A stretch of 64,000 nt of DNA from Ignavibacteria bacterium. GTDB lineage: Bacteria > Bacteroidota > Ignavibacteria > Kapaibacteriales > UBA961. The stretch is from positions 62,001 through 126,000 of the forward strand of contig JADJXV010000006.1 of the NCBI GenBank assembly GCA_016720145.1. Reading direction: 5' to 3'. The notes below the pieces were generated by a model. It saw only the letters and a list, made by a program, of their open reading frames with translations. It did not search any database and was not told the DNA's origin. Each line of letters starts with the position of its first letter. Position 1 is the first letter of the stretch. Positions 54,594-63,332 of this stretch are shown here, in pieces. A program made the translations under genes and the position numbers.

Positions 54594-57500
54594 TTATCGT
54601 TTTATAAATTGCACGACCTTCACTTCACTTCTCGTCGTCAGACGCAATGAATACATTCCTGCCGGAACATCCACAGCATCAATCGTCAATTGATGGTTTC
54701 CACGTGTAAAATTATCCTCCATGGACTTTACTACTTGTCCGAGCGAATTAAAAATCGACAATGTCACAGGTGTATCTTCTGTAAGTGACAGTAAAATTAT
54801 TGGATTATCTTGTACCGGATTCGGCATGAGAGTAATTCTGGTGATTGGCGCTCCGGCAAGTAGTCGAGGTGAATTACCGGCAACGCACACATCAATCAAG
54901 GTAATTTGGACGGAATCGGCCTGAATATTTACCTGACACACGCCATCATCAAAATAGAGTGAGTCTATGCGTAAGATGACCATGCTGTCCGAACCCAGCA
55001 TCGTAAGAAATGGAACTATTAGTAATGTATCACTATTAGCTATACGTTCAGCTTCAATTTTCACTACTCTCCAATTCCCGATAATCTGACCTATTGGTAA
55101 TGGCTCAAGCGGTAAAAGCATACTCGCATCAAATGACATAACGCAATAGACACGTTTTGAGAGTACGTCAAGTGTTTGTCCTGCTTGAAGTTGTACGACT
55201 ATTGGTACATTGACTACCGCTCCGGTGACTGCAGGAATATCAGCACCCAAGCTAACACTATAATCCTGTCGTGAATTTACACCGCAAACTCCCTCACCAA
55301 ATAATTGCACCGTCGCCGGACTACCTATACCATCATACTCAAACATCAAACGACCACTCGTTCGACCACTGCTTTTGGGTGCAAAGCGAAGATTTAAGCG
55401 AGCAGTATCACCGGGTGGAAGATTGATTAGCCCACCACCGGAGAGTGTTGTAAATTCTATATCATTAGGACCTGAGTGGTAAGTATTGGTAATGATGAGA
55501 GGTATTGCACGAGTATTTCTAATGGTAACAGCTTGCAAAGTATCTTTAATTGAATTTTCAGGTACTCTGCCGAAGTCGATATAATTTTCAAGTATTTCTA
55601 CTGAAGGTAGAACTCCTTCTCCGCGAATAGTTTGAAAGAGTGTATCTGCCTGTGTATGAATTTGAAGTTGAGCAGTTTTGACTCCTTCCACCTTCGGACT
55701 GAATCGATATTCCACAGACTCAGCACTGCCGGGCTGAATGATATAAGGAGGCATACCGGAGACGATTGAAAAAAGTGATGCATCCGCACCAATGATTAAG
55801 ATTGAATCAACTCTTATCGGTAGTGTGCCGGTATTTTCGATGATACGATCGATAACTGAGTCTTTTGCACTGCCAACCAAACACTGAAGTAAGTCGATGT
55901 TTCGCGAGGCAGATAGCGGCATAATTACCCTGAATACGCTGTCCGACTCATCCACCTGAAATATTCCTTCTTTAAAACTCCATATTTTAACTGAACTATC
56001 ATTGCTAAGAGTAGCGATATGGCTGTCGTCCGGACTCCAAAATGCATTCGTGAGGACAGAGGTATGAGCTCGTAACCTGCATAATACTTCACCACTGTAC
56101 GCTGACCAAACGATTGCAGTACTGTCAAAACTCGCCGTGAGGAGCTTGCTGCCGTCTTTACTCCATTCCACGCTATAAATATAACTTGTATGTTCTTTTA
56201 ATGTTTGAAGGTTGGTTCCATCTGCACTTGACCATAACATCATAGTACTATCCATACAACCGGTGACAATTCTCGAACCGTCGGGGCTCCATTTAGCAGC
56301 GAGTACCAATGACTTATGTCCAATCAGATCAAACACTTTTTTTCCGTCAAGGGCTGACCAAACAATTGCAATTTTGTCGTAGCCGGCAGTTACTATCTGC
56401 GAACCATCAGGGCTCCAATTCACACTATAGACTGTATTTGTATGGCCTTGATAAGTAAATAGTTTTGCTCCGGTTAGCGAATTCCAGATAATTGCATCAT
56501 AGTCGGACGCTGCGGCAATTCTTGTTCCGTCCGGACTCCACTTCAAGCTTCTATACTTCCCCCCAAACGAATAATTTGAAAAGAGCCTTGTACCATCTGT
56601 AGCAGACCAAATCATAACTCGTTGATCATCGCCGGCTGTAGCGATTTTCGTTCCGTCCGGACTCCATGCAATATCGATGACTCTCGAAGTATGTCCGGTA
56701 AGAGTAATAATCGCCGCGCCACTACTTGCTGACCATAGTATTGCCGTTCTATCATCGCTTACTGTTGCAATTTTTGTTCCGTCAATATTCCACACAGCTT
56801 TCCTGACTCTCGAAGTATGGTCGGAAAACGTTACAATTTTTGCACCTGTATATGCAGACCAAACGATCGCAGTATTATCATCTCCGGTGGTGACCACTCT
56901 TGAGCCGTCAGGACTCCATTCTACTGAATTGACTTCGGATAAATGACCGCGTAATGTATGGAGCATCTCAGCAGTAGCTGTTTGCGAGTCACTCGAAGTT
57001 TGATTGAGTTTTACTTTAATTTTACACTTATCACTCGCCGGCTTGGGGATAGAATGCCAGGGATATTTCAGCCCGCTTGCTTTGTCAGTCAATACGGTCC
57101 AGACTTTGCCGCTGTCGGTGCTGTATTCTAAACGAACGGTATCGGTGGGCGAGATGCCATCCCATGTAATTACCGTATCTCCTCCTACACCAAACACTTC
57201 ACCACCATTTGGATGGGTGATCTTGATGGTCGGATTTGCCATTTTTTGTGTTGGGAATCCACCGCTCACGCTGATATACCCCGAACATATATTCGTAATA
57301 ATTTCAAAAGTTGCATACTGGATCGATGAGTCAACCGGTGTGAACCTAACCGTACATGATTTACTGGTATTTCTAGGGATCAGCATAGGGAATGACGTAT
57401 TGACAATCGAGAAGCTTGGTGAGCCATATTTCAGCTGTATATCGGTGACGGTAAAATCATAATCTTTTGCTGAAATTGTAATGACCGTATCCGAGGTCGT

Positions 57501-58106
57501 CAGTGGTATCCGATTAGTAAAAGTAGCGAGAGATGGAGAGGTAGTAAGCGAAGCAAGTGCATTATTTGGAATGAGGTACTCTGACTTGGTGATTGCAGTA
57601 TTCCATTGTAATTCTATAGTTCGATTGCCCGGCGAACAGCTTGGGCTGCTCATCCACGTAACTTCACACGGATTACTACTTTGCGCTAAATGAAGAATTG
57701 TGCGATATACCGTTTCTATATCTTGTTTTGAAGTAATATTTTCATAATATGTGCCACCTGTCGTTGAAGATATATTTTTTAAGATTGGCGGTGCAGCCAT
57801 GCCAATTGCTACACAGTAAATTGTACAATTCTGTTTGAGCGCTTCTGCAATAATTGTACTTTCTGTACCACTACCTTGACCGTCTGTTAAAAATACGATG
57901 AATTTTGAATGTTTTGCTTTTTTAGTAACAAGCAGTCCTCCTGCCATAGAATGAAGAAAAGCAGCATCGTAATCTGTTCCGCTCTGAGGAGTTAGAGGTG
58001 TAATTGCATTCAAAAGTAATGCACGGTCGGTTGTAAAATCTTGATTCAAGTAATTCAAATTATCAAAACGTAATCGCGCATTCACTTTTCCCAAGCGGTA
58101 ATTCAT
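54594..58106 (-). CDS. Main part of vWA-WD40-T9SS protein, copy 1 (frameshifted near its N-terminus)
   Basis: After about 13 out-of-frame codons, this frame (in sense from about 58065) encodes the rest of the vWA domain (FIVFLTDGQGSGTESTIIAE). A choice-of-anchor-D-like module and an Ig-like module (ITHPNGGEVFGVGGDTVITW) follow. Then come eight WD40 blades (about 55930-56965; LRGHLSEVNSVEWSPDGSRV, GHTSRVIDIAWSPDGTKIAT), two further choice-of-anchor-D-like modules, and a T9SS sorting domain (LMPNPVQDNPIILL, VPAGMYSLRLTTRSEVKVV). The intact protein would be secreted and exceed 1280 residues. The blades are regular and closely similar to each other. Confidence 0.85.
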   Translation of the reverse strand: MNYRLGKVNARLRFDNLNYLNQDFTTDRALLLNAITPLTPQSGTDYDAAFLHSMAGGLLVTKKAKHSKFIVFLTDGQGSGTESTIIAEALKQNCTIYCVAIGMAAPPILKNISSTTGGTYYENITSKQDIETVYRTILHLAQSSNPCEVTWMSSPSCSPGNRTIELQWNTAITKSEYLIPNNALASLTTSPSLATFTNRIPLTTSDTVITISAKDYDFTVTDIQLKYGSPSFSIVNTSFPMLIPRNTSKSCTVRFTPVDSSIQYATFEIITNICSGYISVSGGFPTQKMANPTIKITHPNGGEVFGVGGDTVITWDGISPTDTVRLEYSTDSGKVWTVLTDKASGLKYPWHSIPKPASDKCKIKVKLNQTSSDSQTATAEMLHTLRGHLSEVNSVEWSPDGSRVVTTGDDNTAIVWSAYTGAKIVTFSDHTSRVRKAVWNIDGTKIATVSDDRTAILWSASSGAAIITLTGHTSRVIDIAWSPDGTKIATAGDDQRVMIWSATDGTRLFSNYSFGGKYRSLKWSPDGTRIAAASDYDAIIWNSLTGAKLFTYQGHTNTVYSVNWSPDGSQIVTAGYDKIAIVWSALDGKKVFDLIGHKSLVLAAKWSPDGSRIVTGCMDSTMMLWSSADGTNLQTLKEHTSYIYSVEWSKDGSKLLTASFDSTAIVWSAYSGEVLCRLRAHTSVLTNAFWSPDDSHIATLSNDSSVKIWSFKEGIFQVDESDSVFRVIMPLSASRNIDLLQCLVGSAKDSVIDRIIENTGTLPIRVDSILIIGADASLFSIVSGMPPYIIQPGSAESVEYRFSPKVEGVKTAQLQIHTQADTLFQTIRGEGVLPSVEILENYIDFGRVPENSIKDTLQAVTIRNTRAIPLIITNTYHSGPNDIEFTTLSGGGLINLPPGDTARLNLRFAPKSSGRTSGRLMFEYDGIGSPATVQLFGEGVCGVNSRQDYSVSLGADIPAVTGAVVNVPIVVQLQAGQTLDVLSKRVYCVMSFDASMLLPLEPLPIGQIIGNWRVVKIEAERIANSDTLLIVPFLTMLGSDSMVILRIDSLYFDDGVCQVNIQADSVQITLIDVCVAGNSPRLLAGAPITRITLMPNPVQDNPIILLSLTEDTPVTLSIFNSLGQVVKSMEDNFTRGNHQLTIDAVDVPAGMYSLRLTTRSEVKVVQFIKR

Positions 58107-58449
58107 TGACCCATGTTCGTGCGGCTGACTTAGCTAACTCCATATTACTCTCGTTACCATTGGACATTTTCATCGAACCGCGTACATCCACCACGAGCAC
58201 CGACGAAATAGCTTTCGGTGGCTGAAAAGGAGGACAGCGAACATTCGTGAGCGTGCGAGCTACACCATTCTCACGGATGCTAAGCTCACCACTACTCGGA
58301 CGCTGCTGCTTTACATCAGCATAAAAGGAATAAAATTTACCTTTGATAGTCGGGAAATTCGACACATCAATACCGAACAAGCTTAATGATTGTGAATACA
58401 TCTCTTGTATATTCAGGAGGATAGCGAAAATGAGTATGAAATGTTTCAT
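58063..58449 (-). CDS. N-terminal fragment of vWA-WD40-T9SS protein, copy 1
   Basis: A signal peptide (LIFAILLNIQEMYSQ) is followed by a small beta domain (SLFGIDVSNFPTIKGKFYSF) and the first half of a vWA domain, SSVLVVDVRGSMKMSNG. The MIDAS motif DxSxS reads DVRGS, so the first serine is an arginine; metal binding is probably lost. The frame ends right after KSECAITF at a TGA in GTTTTGAT (58065-58068 is the homopolymer). Removing one T restores AITFDNLNYLNQDF and joins the downstream part. Confidence 0.82.
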   Translation of the reverse strand: MKHFILIFAILLNIQEMYSQSLSLFGIDVSNFPTIKGKFYSFYADVKQQRPSSGELSIRENGVARTLTNVRCPPFQPPKAISSVLVVDVRGSMKMSNGNESNMELAKSAARTWVNELPLGKSECAITF

Positions 58450-58536
58450 AGGGTATATTCAAAAGTAAACAGTAAATTATCCATACGCGGAATACCAATT
58501 CTTCAATAATTCTCTCCTACAAATTACAACGTTCTA

Positions 58537-61500
58537 TCACCATTTTACAAATTGCATGACTTTCACTTCACTTCTCGTTGTCATACGGAGTGAATACATC
58601 CCTACCGGAATATCAGTGGCGTCCATCGTCATTCGATGGCTTCCTCTTGGTAATTCATCGCGCATGACCATCACTTCCTGACCTAGTGTATTGATAAGTG
58701 AAATGGTTACGGGAGTATCCTCGGCGAGTACAAGCACTATATTTGGATTATCATTAGCCGGATTCGGCAAAAGACTTATTTGGGTAATTGGTGAACCTAC
58801 TAATAAACGAGTAGAGCCACCTTCCGTACATAAGTCTATCAATTTAATAGTCACCGAATCTGCCTGAATTTTCAATGGACAGCCACCATCATCAAAATAT
58901 ATGGAGTCGATGCGCACCGTGACCATACTGTCCATTCCAAGCATAGTCAGCATTGGAAGCAGTAGCAGAGTATCGCTGTTGAGAATTCTATCTGCTACGT
59001 AGGTTACTGTTCGTCTGGAGCTGTCAAGGGATCCCACCGGCATCGGTTCGAGCGGTAAAAGCATTGTAGCATCAAAGGAGAGCTTACACGTAACTTTAGA
59101 AGATATAACGTCTTGTGATTGTCCGGGTTGAAGTTTCATTACAATAGGTATCTGTACAATTGCACCGACGACCGCAGGAATTTCTTTACCCAAGCAAACA
59201 TTAAAAATTCTAGTGCTGTCAATTCCACACACACCTTCACCATGGAGCTGAAGGTAAATCGGCGAACCGGGTGCGGGTGCTACTCCGTCGCGGGTAAAAT
59301 CAATTCTCACGAGTGAACTGGTGCGACCAATTGATCGTGGAGCAAATGTAATGAGTAATTGTGAAGATTGTAAAGTGGTTAACTGAATCGTCGTATCGCC
59401 TCCGATTACGAAAAATTGTTTTATGTCGGGTCCTGCAATTGATGTTTTTGAAATCGTAATTGGAAGAATTCCTGTATTTGTTGTCGAAGGGTTTATCAAA
59501 GAATCTTTACTAATCCCAACCGGCACTTTTCCGAAATCTATGGTGAGTTTTGGATAGGTGAGTTCGAGATCAATTCCAATTCCACTCAATAGTACATCAA
59601 AGGATTGTCCATTGGAAAACATGCGGAGAGTAGCGGTGGACTGACCAATTTTTTGAGGTGAAAACCCTACTTCGATGGCGATACAGGCCGGTAAGCCGGA
59701 TGGGAATTTGGCTGGAACACCGGCAACAATTCGGAATGCTCTATCCGGATCATTTACTATAAAAGCAGTGTCGAGGCGAGAGGATGAAAGTGGATTCTGT
59801 GTGATGCAAAGTATAGATTGAACGAGTGAATCGTAGGTAGAATTCACCGTCACCGAACCCAAATCGACATTTTTTAATGCCAATAAGGTGGGAGTGGTGA
59901 TTTCCCACCTCTTGTCAGATGTGTCTTGTTGGTCAATTTGATCGGCTACCTGCCATATCACAGCAACTTGATTAATATAACCTGCGACAATTTTTGTACT
60001 TGTAGCATCCCATCGGATGGAAAGTGCGGATTTATGGATAGTATCTAAAGTTCGAGTAATTTTCTTACTTGCGACATCCATAATGGCGAGTACTCCAGAG
60101 TTCATCGCAAAGGCAATCGACTTGCCATCCGGAGACCAGTCTGCTTTGTTGACTCCATCACCTCCAAAAGGACGGATGATAGAATTTGTTGGATAAAACA
60201 GCAAATCTCCATTTTTAAAAGCAGCGCAAGCGCTTCCTGTATCCGTTGGATTTGAAAGATAGGCAATCCCGACATCTGATGATGAAAAGTCCAATCCGGA
60301 ATAATAGTTTAATAATAGTCCATTCGTTAGGTCATCTTTTAAGATTTGAATTTGCGATCGTCGGGCAGTACGGTCACTACTTGCCGAAAGTACAGCAAAT
60401 TCCATTTGTTTATTATTGACTATTGACAGGTGATTTACTCCACCGGTATGTCCGGAGGAAAGTTGAGTAAAATTTTGCGTTTGCATGCTCCACAGACCAA
60501 TTTTATTGCGTGAACCATTATTAGTAATGAAATACATTCCATCTTTGCTAAATGCACAGGAAGTAATCGCACCGGAATCAATTCGCTGTACAAATGAAAA
60601 TGAACTGCCGTCATAAAATTCAACTCCGTTGTTTCCGATAGCGATACGCTGTCCGTCAGGACTCCAATCAATACAGGATCCGTAGGGAATTTTTGTTGCA
60701 ATCGGTGGAACAAGTTGAGTACCGTTTGAAGCATTCCAGAGCTGAAGCGTACCATTTGAACTAATAGTTGCCACGCGTGCTCCGTCAGGATTAAAGCACA
60801 CTCCATAGACCGCACTTGATTGTTTTGAAAGTACATATACAGTGTCCGAACCACGGCTCTGATATTGCGAAGCACGTAACAAGCATCGATTTCCGGGAGT
60901 GTTCGGTACGGTCCATAAATATTCTAACCCTGTAGCATAATTAGTAATTGGCATCCACGTTACACCACCATCAATTGTATAATCCAAGCGCACTGTATCC
61001 ATTGGTAAAATACCTGTCCATCGAAGTGTAGTAGTATCGCCTACCGAGAATCGCTCACCACCATTCGGCGCCAGCACACGAAGCTGGGCTGATGGTTTTC
61101 TGAAACCGGAATATCCTCCGATAGCATACATCGAGGAAGTAAAACATAAATTTCCGACTACATTTATTTCAGCGAAAGTAAGTGATGAGTCTGTGGGTGT
61201 GAATCGAATACGGAAGGTTTTGGTCTCTCCCTTATTCATTTTCCAATCAGGCGGTGGAGCATTTTCAATGGTAAAGTCAGCATTGGACAAAGTAACGGAA
61301 CTGATGGTGATACTATCAGTTATAGCAGTTACTGTTACATCTTGAAAGTCAGTATTACCGGGTGGTACATTAGGGAATCGTGCTGAATGTGTTGAAAAAA
61401 TAATTTTTGGGAGATTAATAGATTGAATTGTATAATCTACGTTTGTTTGCAATTCAGGCTGTTGACATTTGATGGTCGCCGTCCGCTGTGCCGTACAATC

Positions 61501-61674
61501 TAGATTTGTTTCCCATACTACCTCACACGGTGGTCCCGACACAGCCAAGTCCAGAATTTGAGTGTAAATTTCTTCTATACTTGAAGTCGATGTAACGTTT
61601 TCAAACCATGTACCACCTGTTTGTTCGGCAATATTTTGAGCGCATCGGGAAGCTTTAGATTCACACCCACACAA
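58537..61674 (-). CDS. Main part of vWA-WD40-T9SS protein, copy 2 (frameshifted)
   Basis: In sense from about 61635, this frame carries the end of the vWA domain (NIAEQTGGTWFENVTSTSSI), a choice-of-anchor-D-like module and an Ig-like module (LAPNGGERFSVGDTTTLRW). A WD40-like propeller with more degenerate blades follows (VYGVCFNPDGARVATISSNG, VNKADWSPDGKSIAFAMNSG), then two choice-of-anchor-D-like modules and a T9SS sorting domain (LLPNPANDNPNIVLV, MYSLRMTTRSEVKVM). Domain order equals copy 1 and the last about 250 residues are closely similar, so the two genes are tandem duplicates. Copy 1 starts 87 bp after its end. Confidence 0.85.
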   Translation of the reverse strand: MCGCESKASRCAQNIAEQTGGTWFENVTSTSSIEEIYTQILDLAVSGPPCEVVWETNLDCTAQRTATIKCQQPELQTNVDYTIQSINLPKIIFSTHSARFPNVPPGNTDFQDVTVTAITDSITISSVTLSNADFTIENAPPPDWKMNKGETKTFRIRFTPTDSSLTFAEINVVGNLCFTSSMYAIGGYSGFRKPSAQLRVLAPNGGERFSVGDTTTLRWTGILPMDTVRLDYTIDGGVTWMPITNYATGLEYLWTVPNTPGNRCLLRASQYQSRGSDTVYVLSKQSSAVYGVCFNPDGARVATISSNGTLQLWNASNGTQLVPPIATKIPYGSCIDWSPDGQRIAIGNNGVEFYDGSSFSFVQRIDSGAITSCAFSKDGMYFITNNGSRNKIGLWSMQTQNFTQLSSGHTGGVNHLSIVNNKQMEFAVLSASSDRTARRSQIQILKDDLTNGLLLNYYSGLDFSSSDVGIAYLSNPTDTGSACAAFKNGDLLFYPTNSIIRPFGGDGVNKADWSPDGKSIAFAMNSGVLAIMDVASKKITRTLDTIHKSALSIRWDATSTKIVAGYINQVAVIWQVADQIDQQDTSDKRWEITTPTLLALKNVDLGSVTVNSTYDSLVQSILCITQNPLSSSRLDTAFIVNDPDRAFRIVAGVPAKFPSGLPACIAIEVGFSPQKIGQSTATLRMFSNGQSFDVLLSGIGIDLELTYPKLTIDFGKVPVGISKDSLINPSTTNTGILPITISKTSIAGPDIKQFFVIGGDTTIQLTTLQSSQLLITFAPRSIGRTSSLVRIDFTRDGVAPAPGSPIYLQLHGEGVCGIDSTRIFNVCLGKEIPAVVGAIVQIPIVMKLQPGQSQDVISSKVTCKLSFDATMLLPLEPMPVGSLDSSRRTVTYVADRILNSDTLLLLPMLTMLGMDSMVTVRIDSIYFDDGGCPLKIQADSVTIKLIDLCTEGGSTRLLVGSPITQISLLPNPANDNPNIVLVLAEDTPVTISLINTLGQEVMVMRDELPRGSHRMTMDATDIPVGMYSLRMTTRSEVKVMQFVKW

Positions 61675-62297
61675 TAGACTACTGCATTGACTGCTTTGGC
61701 TTTGTCTAATACATCCTGTTCGGTAATCGAACCCATACCATCGGTCAGAAACACAACGATACGTTTAAATTTTGCCCGTTGGATTACTTCAAAAGCCGAA
61801 CCTTGCCCTGTAATAAACCCTGCATTATAATTTGTACCGCCACTGGGTTTGAGGGCATCGACTGCAGAAGAGAGAAATTTCTTGTTGGTCGTAAAGTCTT
61901 GATTAATATAACTAAATCCATCAAAACTTGTCACGGCGCACTCAGATCCATCGGCGGGTAGATTGTTGATCCACGAATGGGCGGCAGCTCTGCCGATGAC
62001 AATATTTTGTCCACCCATTGACCCCGATACATCGACGACAAGGACTGAAGAAATCATTACCGGTGGGCTATCGGGAGGGCATGTCACGCTCAAAACGTTG
62101 CGTTGTGCAGAGTTTTCAATAACTGAAAAATCCGTATTTGACAGAGAATTCAACCTCTTACCTTGAGCATCTCGTGCATAAAATGCAGCGGTGACTTTGG
62201 GGAAATTCGTAACTTTAGCGCCAAAAACGGAGAGTGTTTGCGCCGGTGAAGTATAGAGTACCATCAAAGAAATCAGGAAGTAAAAACAAGTTTTCAT
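61575..62297 (-). CDS. N-terminal fragment of vWA-WD40-T9SS protein, copy 2
   Basis: Signal peptide (LISLMVLYTSPAQ), an N-terminal beta domain (LSVFGAKVTNFPKVTAAFYA), then a nearly complete vWA domain with an intact MIDAS DVSGSMGGQ, the GTNYNAGF loop and IVVFLTDGMGS. The frame leaves sense after LPDALK: one A is missing from a run (TTTT at 61634-61637 on the plus strand), after which KNIAEQTGGTWFENV would follow. The remaining residues to the stop at 61575 are out of frame. It starts 18 bp after the kelch-like gene's stop. Confidence 0.83.
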   Translation of the reverse strand: MKTCFYFLISLMVLYTSPAQTLSVFGAKVTNFPKVTAAFYARDAQGKRLNSLSNTDFSVIENSAQRNVLSVTCPPDSPPVMISSVLVVDVSGSMGGQNIVIGRAAAHSWINNLPADGSECAVTSFDGFSYINQDFTTNKKFLSSAVDALKPSGGTNYNAGFITGQGSAFEVIQRAKFKRIVVFLTDGMGSITEQDVLDKAKAVNAVVYCVGVNLKLPDALKILPNKQVVHGLKTLHRLQV

Positions 62298-62315
62298 GCA
62301 ATTTTTGGTACTATC

Positions 62316-63332
62316 TTAATGAATAATGTGAACGACAGTTGTAACCACTTCACCGTTTGACTCCATTCGAACAAAATATACTCCATTAGACAAAACACTA
62401 CAATCATAATTAATTGAATATTCACCGGTTAGAAGATAATCATCTATTACGGAATGTATTTTGCGTCCAAGAACATCTGAAATAGATAGATTTACTCGAC
62501 CACTTTTTGCATGTTGGAATTGAAAATTCAATGTTGATGAGGCAGGATTCGGAGTAGAACTTAGCTTCCGGTTTGTTTCTTGAGCGTCTCCGATGAATTC
62601 CACACTATTCGGCTTTGCCGGAAGCCATGCTGCTATATTGAAGGACGGCTTACCACCTGCATAGTTAAATTCTCCACCGAAATATACAGTATCTCCAATG
62701 AATGCAATGGATTGAACAGTCACTCGGCTAATGGTGATTGTATCGCGTGTCATAGATTTCACAAATCCAGTACCAAGTGGTGACCATTTCTTTGTACTCA
62801 GATTATACATTGCCACATTCTCTGCTGCAATATCTCCAATATGGTCAAAATATCCTGTCACGTAGAGTATGTTACCTTTACAAGCCATTACATAGATTTC
62901 ACCATTATTTTTTCCTTTGATAAATATCTCGGCAATTTGTTCGAATGAGTCACCATTTACTCTCATTAATGAGCTCGATCCTTTATATCCTGCATTAGTA
63001 AAAATGCCCGCAACGAGAATATCTCCGCTTGGGGTTACACAACTAGCTCTGACAACTGCATTCGAATCTTGAGCTTTATATCCGAGCGCTTTCCAGTGCT
63101 GTCCATCCCATGATGCAAGTCCATTACATGCAACAGAACCTGCCTGATAAAAACTTCCTGCTACGATTAGTGAATGAGACGAATCTTCTGCAAAGATGAA
63201 TCCACCATATCCTCCACCTAAAATACCTCCTCCGACATCAGACCATTGAGTACCATTCCATCTTGCAATCGATTCCGCACTGCACACTACCTGCTTTTGT
63301 AAAATTTCCACCAACATATAAAGAATTACCAA
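62316..63332 (-). CDS. C-terminal part of frameshifted kelch-like T9SS protein
   Basis: In sense from about 63278 (SAESIARWNGTQWSDVGGGI), this frame holds repeats of the type GxFxxAGxxxxNxIAxWxGxxWxxLG, each about 60-70 residues, which suggests a beta-propeller of kelch/galactose-oxidase-like fold (for example IVAGSFYQAGSVACNGLASW and VYFGGEFNYAGGKPSFNIAAW). The end is a T9SS sorting domain (STPNPASSTLNFQF, VLSNGVYFVRMESNGE). The protein would be secreted to the surface. It is upstream of, and 18 bp from, the vWA-WD40 copy 2 gene. Confidence 0.8.
   Translation of the reverse strand: MVILYMLVEILQKQVVCSAESIARWNGTQWSDVGGGILGGGYGGFIFAEDSSHSLIVAGSFYQAGSVACNGLASWDGQHWKALGYKAQDSNAVVRASCVTPSGDILVAGIFTNAGYKGSSSLMRVNGDSFEQIAEIFIKGKNNGEIYVMACKGNILYVTGYFDHIGDIAAENVAMYNLSTKKWSPLGTGFVKSMTRDTITISRVTVQSIAFIGDTVYFGGEFNYAGGKPSFNIAAWLPAKPNSVEFIGDAQETNRKLSSTPNPASSTLNFQFQHAKSGRVNLSISDVLGRKIHSVIDDYLLTGEYSINYDCSVLSNGVYFVRMESNGEVVTTVVHIIH

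Noticed and set aside
58456..58470. TACTTTTG on the minus strand as the promoter of vWA-WD40 copy 1
   Set aside because: It matches TAnnTTTG but leaves only about 10 bp to the ATG and has no -33 element at the right distance.
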